A stretch of 64,000 nt of DNA from NCBI GenBank assembly GCA_900316285.1, contig ONCG01000006.1, positions 1 through 64,000 on the forward strand. The letters are read 5' to 3'. The DNA comes from an uncultured Prevotellaceae bacterium. GTDB lineage: Bacteria > Bacteroidota > Bacteroidia > Bacteroidales > Bacteroidaceae. Under the pieces are notes generated by a model. The model was given only the letters and a program-made list of their open reading frames with translations, had not been told where the DNA came from and searched no databases. Below are positions 27,501 through 35,721 of this stretch, one piece after another (position 1 is the stretch's first letter; each line of letters starts with the position of its first letter). The position numbers and the translations under genes are program-made.

Positions 27501-27899
27501 GTGAACCGCGCCCGCATGGGTCTGGAGGAAATGTACAACGCTTACAACCAGAGCACGGCTGTGAACTGGCGCTGGCGCAAGAACGGCGACGTGACGTCGA
27601 TTCCTCGTGCCATGTACAACACCGGTTACAACTGGCTCGGTAGCGACCGCTATGTGGAGGATGCATCGTTCATCCGTATGAGTTACGTACAGTTGTCGTA
27701 TCGCTTCAACAAGAAGTTGCTGAAGGCTATGGGCTTGCGCACATTGATGCTGAGTCTCTCGGCACAGAACCTCCTGTGCTTCAGCAAGTACAGCGGCACC
27801 GATCCTGAACACTCCGCTGGTGCGTGGGGTATCGCCTATGATAACTCGCAGACACCGCGAAGCAAGTCGGTAACCCTGAACATTAATGTTGGATTCTAA
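24510..27899 (+). CDS. SusC-like TonB-dependent outer-membrane transporter 1
   Basis: An 1129-residue SusC/RagA protein. Signal peptide (ends STAAMAQ), then a carboxypeptidase-regulatory-like domain (residues about 27-100: GARISGTVNDVEGP ... ISYVGYKK), the plug (about 110-250, with LRGVTSINGSAEPLIVVDG and ANGVISITTKRGSRG), and a long beta-barrel ending in NINVGF with a terminal Phe as in outer-membrane barrels. It should import glycan fragments with the SusD-like lid encoded 14 bases downstream, using energy from TonB/ExbBD. A typical TonB box is not obvious; EENTLKEVVV lies at the usual place. No N-terminal STN domain is present, so it is not of the anti-sigma-signalling type. Confidence 0.95.
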   Translation: MKTNNIKYLLLAICCVLSTAAMAQGARISGTVNDVEGPVMMCNVVEIDANNRNVSYSQTDINGNFSMEIQNTKNKLQISYVGYKKVTIPIGDKTVFDIMLEEENTLKEVVVKAKAKFRQGGLVIPENEVSAAKQTFNMSEVEGLSFTSADEALQGKIAGLDIVANSGNLGSGTSMRLRGVTSINGSAEPLIVVDGNIFDNPDQNFDFTSANEETYASLLSVNPSDIDKIDVLKDAAATAIWGSRGANGVISITTKRGSRGATRVDYSLRVQANWQPKGYNLLNGDDYTMMLKEMYYNPSQSATATTNINEINYNRSWAEFENWNNNTDWVKEVQQTGWSQYHYLTISGGGEKANFRISAGYDHQNGTIIKQTLDRFSTKLALDYFVSDRITFRTTFPLTYTDNHKNYDDNILGRAQQMAPNMSVYRQNADGTNTDEFYVMLPVGADGAGSTVAGTSSRQLEAIRNLGNPVAIAHQAWRDDKTYRISPEFRLDYYLLGKDDSKSRLDYTGLVYMDIFSESRPQYWPGSLSTNGWTDGKYNYNESYDYNSLAFTTRHTLTFTPHFRNQDWYVTMLGRWEMTTGNNNSQFNSQVNSPNGIESTSVDSYITGASTSNGEWRSMSGIYQGHFSYKTRYAFDFSMRADGTTKFGDSKKWGYFPGISARWNISDEPWMKWSDSWLSMLSFRPSWGIVGKQPDNEYLQYARYNPSGYYGSGSGNDNIMYLEGLQLNRLQWERTAQYNIGGDFGFFNDMITGDFNYYFKRTKNLLMKNVRIPSSSGFSTLAWTNVGEMTNKGWELNLNGNKFLKIGKFEVSANFNICQNFNEIVKMDESVLESINAEWDAGSRGTYLNRIQTGNPLGSIYGLRYKGVYQYSYEYLINQKESHGWTSEQFRDYINNEFLAANKTAPIALDDEGKVLMDSRGNPIQQVYNYKEGTSTYKFQGGDAIYEDINHDGQINSLDIVYLGNSNPKFSGGFGLSFFYGDWSLKSSFTYRSGVKIVNRARMGLEEMYNAYNQSTAVNWRWRKNGDVTSIPRAMYNTGYNWLGSDRYVEDASFIRMSYVQLSYRFNKKLLKAMGLRTLMLSLSAQNLLCFSKYSGTDPEHSAGAWGIAYDNSQTPRSKSVTLNINVGF

Positions 27900-27913
27900 A
27901 AACAGAAATCAGT

Positions 27914-29674
27914 ATGAAACGTAACAATATATTCAAGGTTTTTGCCGTGATGGCTCTGCTCGCAACAGGACTCACTTCCTGTAACGACTTCCTGACCATC
28001 TATCCTACCGATAAGACCATCGGCGAGGATTTCTGGAAGACCAAACAGGACGTTCAGAACATGGTGACGGGTGCCTACGGTAGTATCATCAGCTATGGAT
28101 GCCAGGAGAAGGCTATTGTCTGGGGCGGATTCCGTTCCGATGAACTGGTGAAATACTCCAGCTGCATCAACACGTCGCTCGACAATATCAATGCCGTTAA
28201 CCTGTTGCCTACCAATAGCTATTGTGAGTGGGGATCGTTCTATGGTGTCATCAACCGCTGCAACATTGTGTTGAACCATGCCGCTGATGTCATGGATCTG
28301 GACCCCTCGTTCACTCAAGGTGACTATAATGAAGTGCGCGCACAGATGCTTGCCTTGCGCAGCCTTTGCTACTTCTATCTGGTGCGCACCTTCCGCGATG
28401 TTCCTTATACCACACAGTCGTATGAGGATGATGACCAGGAGATGTCGATTCCGCAGAGCGCTCCCGACAGCGTGCTGCAGTGCTGCATCGCCGACCTGGA
28501 AGAGTCGGAGCGCTATATCATGCACTCTGGAGCCTATGGACAGGGAAGCTGGAAGAACGTAGGCTATTTCACACGCGACGCCGTTTGGGCCCTGCTCGCC
28601 GACATCTATCTCTGGCGTGCTTCTATGAACCACAGCCAGGCCGACTATCAGAAGTGTATTGAATATGCCGACAAGGTCATCGAGTCGAAGGATGCCTATT
28701 ATAAGGATACCCACGGAGCAGCGATAGCATCGCTGGGAAATGACCCCTATCATCTCCTCGACCGCGACAACTTCTTCTATAATATCTTCGTGTTAGGAAA
28801 CTCTTCGGAAAGTATTCTGGAATGGCAGTATGACGGACGTAACAACTCAAATACGGCATTGGAGAACTACTATTTCGAGGAAGGTTCCAGCAACAACCAC
28901 AAGACCACCAGTATCCTGATGGCTTCGCAGGTGTTCAATTTCTATGCAGAGAATGCCAATACTCCTCAGGGTTTGAAGGCATTTACGACCAAGAATGACT
29001 TGCGCTATTGGCTGAACACCTATGGTGTGGACAATGAAGAGGCAACAGAGCTTCCGGTGCGCAAAACCGTGACAAGAAGCAACACCCGCGTAGACCCCGC
29101 AACCCAGAAGGGAGGACTTGAGAAGGATAGTCGTGCTTTCGATGAATACAATCAGAACTGGATTGTATATCGTCTCACTGACATCATGCTGATGAAGGCC
29201 GAGGCTCTCGTGCAGACCGCCGCTTCCGACAGTGATGCCGTGACGCTGGAGAGAGCGTTCAACATCGTGCAGGCCGTGAACAAGCGTGCCATGGTGAAGA
29301 CCGCTACCGATACCCTGCTCATCAAGGACTTCCCCAACCGTGCCTCTATGGAACTGCTGGTGCTGAGCGAGCGTCAGCGTGAGCTCTGCTTCGAAGGCAA
29401 GCGCTGGTTCGACCTGATGCGCTACTGCTATCGTCACATGGAAGGCGTCGACTCGAAGACAAAGATGGCTGACCGCACAGACTGGCCCGCCCTCTACGCC
29501 CCCATGCTCCGCATGATTGTGCGTAAGTATGTCAGTGGTGGTGACGCTGTTTCATATAAGATGAAGAGCGAACCTTATCTCTACTGGCCTGTCCAGGAGA
29601 GTGAGATGAAGGTGAATAAACTGCTCAAGCAGAATCCAGTGTTCCACATGGAGAAATCATCAACTAAGAATTAG
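27914..29674 (+). CDS. SusD-like lipoprotein 1 (RagB/SusD family)
   Basis: A 586-residue surface glycan-binding lipoprotein that acts as the lid of the preceding SusC-like transporter. The lipobox is TSC at residues 21-23 (GLTSCNDFLTIYPTD). N-terminal helices with TPR-like character (MVTGAYGSIIS ... EVRAQMLALRSLCYFYLVRTFRDVPY) and the C-terminal family signature LSERQRELCFEGKRWFDLMRY are clear. It is preceded by SusC with a 14-base gap, the usual pair order. Substrate cannot be told from the sequence. Confidence 0.95.
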   Translation: MKRNNIFKVFAVMALLATGLTSCNDFLTIYPTDKTIGEDFWKTKQDVQNMVTGAYGSIISYGCQEKAIVWGGFRSDELVKYSSCINTSLDNINAVNLLPTNSYCEWGSFYGVINRCNIVLNHAADVMDLDPSFTQGDYNEVRAQMLALRSLCYFYLVRTFRDVPYTTQSYEDDDQEMSIPQSAPDSVLQCCIADLEESERYIMHSGAYGQGSWKNVGYFTRDAVWALLADIYLWRASMNHSQADYQKCIEYADKVIESKDAYYKDTHGAAIASLGNDPYHLLDRDNFFYNIFVLGNSSESILEWQYDGRNNSNTALENYYFEEGSSNNHKTTSILMASQVFNFYAENANTPQGLKAFTTKNDLRYWLNTYGVDNEEATELPVRKTVTRSNTRVDPATQKGGLEKDSRAFDEYNQNWIVYRLTDIMLMKAEALVQTAASDSDAVTLERAFNIVQAVNKRAMVKTATDTLLIKDFPNRASMELLVLSERQRELCFEGKRWFDLMRYCYRHMEGVDSKTKMADRTDWPALYAPMLRMIVRKYVSGGDAVSYKMKSEPYLYWPVQESEMKVNKLLKQNPVFHMEKSSTKN

Positions 29675-29700
29675 TTGCTAACAACATTATTATTGTGAAG

Positions 29701-31788
29701 ATGAAACTACATAAGTTACATAGGAGCATCGTCTGGCCTTTCATGATTGTCGTGGGTGTCTTCTCGTTGTGCCTGACTGGATGTAAAGAGGATATTGACG
29801 AGTCAAACCTCTATACATTCACGGGTGAAACGATTGAGGACTATCTCACCAATCGAGACGATCAGTTTAGTAGCTTCAACTATATCTTGAAGCGCATAGG
29901 CTACGATAAAATCCTGTCTGCCTATGGTACTTATACATGCTTCGCACCGAACAATCAAGCTGTTGAAAGCTATATTGACAGCCTCTACGACGACGTCAGC
30001 AATGAGCAACTGCCTCATAACGGCATGACTTCACGCGGACTGGAGGGACTTACCGACTCGCTCTGTAAGGACATTGCCCTCTTCCACCTATTATATAGTG
30101 AAGTGATGGGTGTTGACATGTCGAATGGCATGACGATTAACTCCATGCTCGGAAGAGATATCAATACGTCAATCGACTCCGTATCGGGTCAGGTGATGTT
30201 GAACAATCACTCACTTGTCACGGAAATGGACGAAGAGTTGGAGAATGGCGTGCTACATGTGATTAATCACGTGCTGACGCGTTCCAACAACCTCATCGCA
30301 GGTGAAATGGAGAAGCATCCGCAATTCTCCATCTTCCTGCAGGGCCTGGTCATGACTGGGTTGGTTGACTCGCTTTCACAGTTGGAAAGAAAAGGCATCA
30401 TCATGCCCAAGAAATATACGGGCAAGGGTAACAGTAAGATGTATACCCCTGATGTCTGCAAGGTGGGTTATACCATCTTTGCAGAAACCGATGAAGTGCT
30501 GAAACAGAACGGCATCAACAATGTTGAAGACCTGTTCAGTTATGCGAAGAATGTCTATGAGAATAGTGCTTCCCCCGAAGGCTGGTATGACTATTACCGC
30601 AACAATAACATTGCCGTCAGCACGGGAAAGGACTATCAGAACCCAGCCAATGTGCTGAATATGTTCTTGCGTTATCATATCCTGCGTTACAGCATCCCTT
30701 ACAACAAGATGTTCTATACTTATGCCGCCAGTTCGAAGGCATTAGTCTATGAGTATCTGGAGACGATGCTTCCCTATACGCTGATGAAGGTGACGCGCCA
30801 TTCAGGTAAGTATCTTATCAACCGTTGGGTGGCCAATAGCACGCTGACCGACCGTGTGGCAGAAATGGCATCGACAAGTATTGCCACCGTGCTGCAGGAA
30901 GGAATCGCTATCGGCAAGGACAACATCCAGGCGCTGAACGGATACATTCATCCCATCGACGGCATGCTCGTCTACGATGTGAACGTACCGAAGGGCGTGC
31001 TGAATGAGCGTATGCGCTTCGACGACTTGTCGCTGCTGCCGGAGATGATGACCAATGGTCTGCGCTGCAAGAACCCGTCAGAGGTGAAAGCCATTGTCGG
31101 TGGTGTCTACGACACGTTTGCCGGTGCTGGTAACATGCGTATGCCGGAGAACTACAACAGCAACATCGTGGTCTACAACGGTGACAATACCGAGGTGTAT
31201 TACCTAGGTGGTCAGGACTGCGGATGGGCAAACTATCAAGGAGATGAAATCCTCTGCATGGGTGCCTACGACTTTGCATTCCGTCTGCCGCCGGTTCCCG
31301 ATGGCACCTACGAGCTTCGTATGGGCTATTCGGCTAATGGTAACCGTGGTATGGTGCAGTTCTATCTGGGCCGCAATTCATCCATCGCGTCGATGCGTAC
31401 CCTCGACATCCCGTTGGACATGCGTCACGTGCCGAGCAATCAGACAACCCAGTCTGGCGGTGTCACTACCTACTCACCCGACGTGGTAACGGGCTGGCTG
31501 CCCTATCTGTCCACCGAGGACATGGGTGTGGAGAGCGATGCCAACATGCATAACCTGGGCTGGATGCGCGGACCCTTGTGCTTCATGTACGGATCTACCG
31601 TAGCCCGTGGCTATGCCGGCGACCTTCGACGTATCATTACGAAGGGCTCGTTCGAACAGGGAGAGTACTGGATCCGATTCAAGACGGTGTTGCCCAACAA
31701 CACGTCTACGGAGTTCCACCTCGACTATATCGAATTCTGTCCGGAGTATGTCTACAACAATCCCATTTATGTTGAGGACATGTATTAA
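29701..31788 (+). CDS. FAS1 lipoprotein B (two FAS1 modules and a C-terminal beta-sandwich)
   Basis: A 695-residue lipoprotein from the ATG at 29701 (a GTG two codons earlier is possible). The lipobox is LTGC followed by KED. FAS1 module 1 carries YTCFAPNNQAV and GVLHVINHVL; module 2 carries VGYTIFAETDEVL and a NIQALNGYIHPIDGML partner strand. The final 200 residues form a probable jelly-roll domain (DFAFRLPPVPDGTYELRMGY ... YIRF-like WIRFKTVLPN) that resembles carbohydrate-binding modules. The next gene is its tandem paralogue. It is the first of three FAS1 genes between the two SusCD pairs. Adhesion or glycan capture at the cell surface is inferred. Confidence 0.9.
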   Translation: MKLHKLHRSIVWPFMIVVGVFSLCLTGCKEDIDESNLYTFTGETIEDYLTNRDDQFSSFNYILKRIGYDKILSAYGTYTCFAPNNQAVESYIDSLYDDVSNEQLPHNGMTSRGLEGLTDSLCKDIALFHLLYSEVMGVDMSNGMTINSMLGRDINTSIDSVSGQVMLNNHSLVTEMDEELENGVLHVINHVLTRSNNLIAGEMEKHPQFSIFLQGLVMTGLVDSLSQLERKGIIMPKKYTGKGNSKMYTPDVCKVGYTIFAETDEVLKQNGINNVEDLFSYAKNVYENSASPEGWYDYYRNNNIAVSTGKDYQNPANVLNMFLRYHILRYSIPYNKMFYTYAASSKALVYEYLETMLPYTLMKVTRHSGKYLINRWVANSTLTDRVAEMASTSIATVLQEGIAIGKDNIQALNGYIHPIDGMLVYDVNVPKGVLNERMRFDDLSLLPEMMTNGLRCKNPSEVKAIVGGVYDTFAGAGNMRMPENYNSNIVVYNGDNTEVYYLGGQDCGWANYQGDEILCMGAYDFAFRLPPVPDGTYELRMGYSANGNRGMVQFYLGRNSSIASMRTLDIPLDMRHVPSNQTTQSGGVTTYSPDVVTGWLPYLSTEDMGVESDANMHNLGWMRGPLCFMYGSTVARGYAGDLRRIITKGSFEQGEYWIRFKTVLPNNTSTEFHLDYIEFCPEYVYNNPIYVEDMY

Positions 31789-31810
31789 TTGGAAATAAAT
31801 AAATGAAGAT

Positions 31811-33898
31811 ATGAGAAAAAAGATTTTCATCCAAACCATGGCAGTCTTGACGATGTTCTTTTCATCGTCTGTACTGCTGACGAGCTGTAAGGAGAACATC
31901 GACGAGTCGAACCTCTACACATTTACGGGTGAGACCATCGAGGACTTCCTGGCCAACCGCAGTGATGAGTTCAGTAGCTTCAACTACATTCTCACCCGTA
32001 TTGGCTATGACAAGATCCTCTCTGCTTACGGCATGTATACCTGCTTCGCTCCCAACAACGATGCATTGAAGGTGTATATCGATAGCTTGTACGATGACGT
32101 CTCAAATACCGACAATCCTCACAATGGCATGACGGCAAAGAGCCTTGAAGGCCTTACCGACTCCCTCTGCAAGGACATCGCTCTGTTCCACCTGCTCTCA
32201 ACAGAGATTATGGGTGTGGACATGAGTAATGGTATGACATTGGGAACAATGCTCGGACGAGACATCAATACGTCGATCGACTCCATTACCGGTCTTACGG
32301 TCATCAACCGTTACTCAGCCATCACGAGTATGGATAACGAACTGGAGAATGGTGTGCTTCACGTCATCGACCATGTTATCCAGCGTTCAAACCGTTTCGT
32401 ATCTGGTGAGATGGAGGAGCATCCCGACCTGTTCAGCATCTTCTCGCAGGCACTGACCCTGACGGGACTTGCCGACTCGCTCACGGCGCAGAAGCGTACG
32501 GACTATGAGGAAATCACCTCGACCTACAACTTCTACGTTCCTGAAGAGTGTGCACTGGGCTACACCATCTTCGCTGAGACCGACGAAGCCCTTCAGGCCA
32601 ACGGCATCAACAACATTGAAGACTTGATAGCCTTTGCCAACAAGGCGTATGCCGACTGTGCCAAACCTGGTACAGGCTGGTACGACTACTACCGCAACCG
32701 TGGTATAGAAGTCAGTACCGGCACCGACTTCACCAGTCCTGCTAACGCCCTGAACATGTTTGTGCGCTATCATATTCTGAAATGCAAAGTGTCGTTCGAT
32801 AAACTCGTGCGTACGTTCAATGAAGTATCAAAGGTGACATTGTTTGAGTATTATGAGACGATGCTGCCGATGACGCTCTTCAAGATCAGCCGTATCTCGG
32901 GTAAGCGTCTCATGAACCGCTGGGTGACCAACAGCTCGCTCACCGACCGCATCGGTGAGATGGCTTCGGCATCCATCTCTACGGTGATGCGTGAAGGCAT
33001 TGAGGTGCGCAACAACAACATCCAGGCCTTGAACGGCTATCTGCATCCCATCAACGACATGCTGGTCTACGACGTGAACGTTCCGAAGGGTGTCCTGAAC
33101 GAGCGTCTGCGTTTCGACGACACGGCCCTCTTTGGCGAAATGATGTCGAACAACTTCCGCATGATTTCCGATGCTGAGGTCCGTGCGTTGAATGGAGGCA
33201 AGTCGGGTTCCGACGGTGCTCTTGGCGGCGACTACATTCGCTGTCCGAATGGCTTCTTCGAGAACCTGGTCATCTACAATGGCAACAACACGCGTCTCTA
33301 CTATCTGTCGGGTCAGAGCAATGGTTGGAGTAACTATCAGGGTGATGAGTTCAACTGTATGGGTGCTTACGACTTTGCTTTCCGCCTACCGCCGGTTCCC
33401 GATGGCACCTACGAGCTTCGTATGGGCTACACCGCCAATGGTAACCGAGGCATGCTGCAGTTCTATCTGGGCCGCACCAGTTCGCTCAACGCGATGAAGG
33501 CACTCGACATCCCTCTCGACATGCGTCACGAGCCGAGCAATACCACCACGCAGAGTGGCGGTGTCACCACTTATTCTCCTGACGTCGTGACAGGTTGGCT
33601 TCCTTACCTCTCCACAGAGGACATGGGTATTGAAAGCGATGCCAACATGCACAACCTGGGTTGGATGCGTGGCCCGCTCTACTACACAGTGGGTAAGGGT
33701 GGTAGCACGGTAGCACGTGCAAACCGTCAGGACCTGCGCCGCATCATCACTAAGATGCAGTTCGAGCAAGGCGAGTACTGGTTGCGCTTCAAGACGGTGC
33801 TTCCCAATGCCACCACGTCGCAGTTCCACCTCGATTACATCGAGTTCTGCCCGGAGAATGTGTATAACAACCCGCAGTATGTAGAAGACATGTACTAA
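31811..33898 (+). CDS. FAS1 lipoprotein C, tandem paralogue of B
   Basis: A 695-residue lipoprotein with lipobox LTSC followed by KEN. Its domain order equals that of the preceding gene: FAS1 (YTCFAPNNDAL ... GVLHVIDHVI), FAS1 (LGYTIFAETDEAL ... NIQALNGYLHPINDML), then the jelly-roll domain. The shared motif DESNLYTFTGETIED after the lipobox and the near-identical DNA around the LPPVPDGTYELRMGY region (about 31280-31325 and 33380-33425) show recent duplication or gene conversion. The central part and the binding-type loops have drifted more than the C-terminal domain, so the two may bind different partners. Confidence 0.9.
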   Translation: MRKKIFIQTMAVLTMFFSSSVLLTSCKENIDESNLYTFTGETIEDFLANRSDEFSSFNYILTRIGYDKILSAYGMYTCFAPNNDALKVYIDSLYDDVSNTDNPHNGMTAKSLEGLTDSLCKDIALFHLLSTEIMGVDMSNGMTLGTMLGRDINTSIDSITGLTVINRYSAITSMDNELENGVLHVIDHVIQRSNRFVSGEMEEHPDLFSIFSQALTLTGLADSLTAQKRTDYEEITSTYNFYVPEECALGYTIFAETDEALQANGINNIEDLIAFANKAYADCAKPGTGWYDYYRNRGIEVSTGTDFTSPANALNMFVRYHILKCKVSFDKLVRTFNEVSKVTLFEYYETMLPMTLFKISRISGKRLMNRWVTNSSLTDRIGEMASASISTVMREGIEVRNNNIQALNGYLHPINDMLVYDVNVPKGVLNERLRFDDTALFGEMMSNNFRMISDAEVRALNGGKSGSDGALGGDYIRCPNGFFENLVIYNGNNTRLYYLSGQSNGWSNYQGDEFNCMGAYDFAFRLPPVPDGTYELRMGYTANGNRGMLQFYLGRTSSLNAMKALDIPLDMRHEPSNTTTQSGGVTTYSPDVVTGWLPYLSTEDMGIESDANMHNLGWMRGPLYYTVGKGGSTVARANRQDLRRIITKMQFEQGEYWLRFKTVLPNATTSQFHLDYIEFCPENVYNNPQYVEDMY

Positions 33899-33922
33899 TC
33901 AAAAGATATTCAGCATACGACT

Positions 33923-35698
33923 ATGAAAAGAAAAATGATATTTAAAAACGTATTGGTTGCCATGGCAGCCGTCGTAGCAGGAACGCTGACAACTGCCTGC
34001 TCCGACTGGGATGACCATTACGAGGCAGAGTCTGCCGTGACGGGCTCGGCAACGTCGACCATCTGGCAGAATATTGCCGAAAACAATAACCTTTCGCAGT
34101 TTGCAGCGCTTCTGAAGAAGACCGGCTACGATCAGGTTCTCAATGCTTCGCAGACCTACACCGTCTGGGCTCCGCTGAACGGAACCTTCGACTATGATGC
34201 CCTGAATGCCATTGAGAACGAAAAGCTGCTGAAAGAGTTTGTCAAGAACCATATTGCCCGCAGCAACTTCCCTGCTTCGGGATCGCTCAGCGAGCGCATC
34301 TTCATGCTCAACGAGAAGGTACTCAAGTTCGAGGGTGCCGGCAACTACACCATGCAAGGTGTCGGCGTAGCTCAGGCCAACGTCCCGAGTGTCAATGGCG
34401 TGATCCACACGCTCAATGGCAAGGTCGACTTCCTGAGCAACATCCTTGAGTCGCTCGAGCCAGGTGAGTTCCCCATCGACTCCATCAGCAACTACATCCA
34501 TAGCTATGATGTGCGTAAGCTCAATGTTTCCAAGAGTATCGAAGGTCCTATCGTCGACGGTCGCATCACCTATCTCGACTCCGTCTTCGACGACGACAAC
34601 CTTCTGACCAACACCTTCTGGACCTACTATGACAATGAGGATAGCAACTACACCATGGTCGTTCCCACCAACGAGGCATGGAACAAGGCCATGACTACGA
34701 TTGCTCCTTACTTCAACTATGTAGACAGCTTCTCGTTCTATGAGACGCCTTCCACCGCAGCTGGTGTTTCGCGCACCGTGCCTGTGTTGATTGATGCCGC
34801 CAAGCTGCGTGACTCGCTGATGCATACCACACTGGTTCATGGTTTGTTCTACAACAACAACCTCTACGACAATGGTAAGCTCATGTCGCTGGAGGACGGA
34901 CAGCGTCTGCAGGCCGACTCGCTCGTGACAACTACCTATAGCGTCATCTACGAGGAAGATGCAGCCAACCTTTTCGAGGGAACCACTCATCAGAAGAAGA
35001 GTAATGGCGACTTCTTCGTCACCGACGACACCCTGCGCATGCATCCCTGGATGTTCTGGAACCCCGTTATCAAGGTGGAGGCTGAGATGGCTTCCAGTCA
35101 GGCCAGCACCCGTAACTGCACGGTTGGAACCTATTCCATCACGTCGGGCACGCAGAATCCCGCCGTCAGCGGATATGTCTCCAGTTCGAGCTACATCGAC
35201 CTGATTGGTACTTCCAACAGGGTGAATCCGGAAATCAACTTCTATTTGCCCAATGTGTTGTCGACAACCTATTGCTTCTATGCTGTGTTTGTTCCTTCGA
35301 ACATCACCAACACATACCTCGATCCCGCCGACCTGAAGCCTAGCATGATCACGGCAAGTGTCGGTTACAACAATGCCGACGGATCGCTCCCACGCGGTAA
35401 CCGTCCTGCTACTATCGCCGAGAAGATCAGCAATGATCCTACGAAGATCGATACGTTGTTCCTGGGTGAGTTCACCTTCCCCATCTGCTATCGTGGAACA
35501 GGTGATTACTATCCCTACCTGCGTCTCATCGGTTCCGTTCCTTCCAGCGACACTGGAGAGTACGACCGCAGCTATCGTCTCGACTGTATCTTGCTTGTTC
35601 CGAAGGAACTCGATGAATATGTTAAGACACATCCGGGCTATAAGTACCAGACTGATCCCATGAACACGGGTCGTGGTGGTGTTGTCATCGTCCTCTAG
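33923..35698 (+). CDS. FAS1 lipoprotein D
   Basis: A 591-residue lipoprotein with lipobox TTAC followed by SDWDDHYE. FAS1 module 1 includes YTVWAPLNGTF and GVIHTLNGKV; module 2 includes YTMVVPTNEAW and a long C-terminal region ending in a beta-rich part (YYPYLRLIGSVPSSDTG). It lies 24 bases after lipoprotein C and 23 bases before the second SusC, so it may be the dedicated accessory of that pair. The ORF includes the typical SDW/E start of SusD-locus lipoproteins. Function beyond surface display is unknown. Confidence 0.88.
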   Translation: MKRKMIFKNVLVAMAAVVAGTLTTACSDWDDHYEAESAVTGSATSTIWQNIAENNNLSQFAALLKKTGYDQVLNASQTYTVWAPLNGTFDYDALNAIENEKLLKEFVKNHIARSNFPASGSLSERIFMLNEKVLKFEGAGNYTMQGVGVAQANVPSVNGVIHTLNGKVDFLSNILESLEPGEFPIDSISNYIHSYDVRKLNVSKSIEGPIVDGRITYLDSVFDDDNLLTNTFWTYYDNEDSNYTMVVPTNEAWNKAMTTIAPYFNYVDSFSFYETPSTAAGVSRTVPVLIDAAKLRDSLMHTTLVHGLFYNNNLYDNGKLMSLEDGQRLQADSLVTTTYSVIYEEDAANLFEGTTHQKKSNGDFFVTDDTLRMHPWMFWNPVIKVEAEMASSQASTRNCTVGTYSITSGTQNPAVSGYVSSSSYIDLIGTSNRVNPEINFYLPNVLSTTYCFYAVFVPSNITNTYLDPADLKPSMITASVGYNNADGSLPRGNRPATIAEKISNDPTKIDTLFLGEFTFPICYRGTGDYYPYLRLIGSVPSSDTGEYDRSYRLDCILLVPKELDEYVKTHPGYKYQTDPMNTGRGGVVIVL

Positions 35699-35721
35699 TC
35701 TCACCTCTAAACATCAACAGT

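Noticed and set aside
33899-35704. Long open frame on the minus strand (601 codons)
   Set aside because: Opposite FAS1 lipoprotein D, whose lipobox and spacing to its neighbours are clear; no domain in the antisense product.
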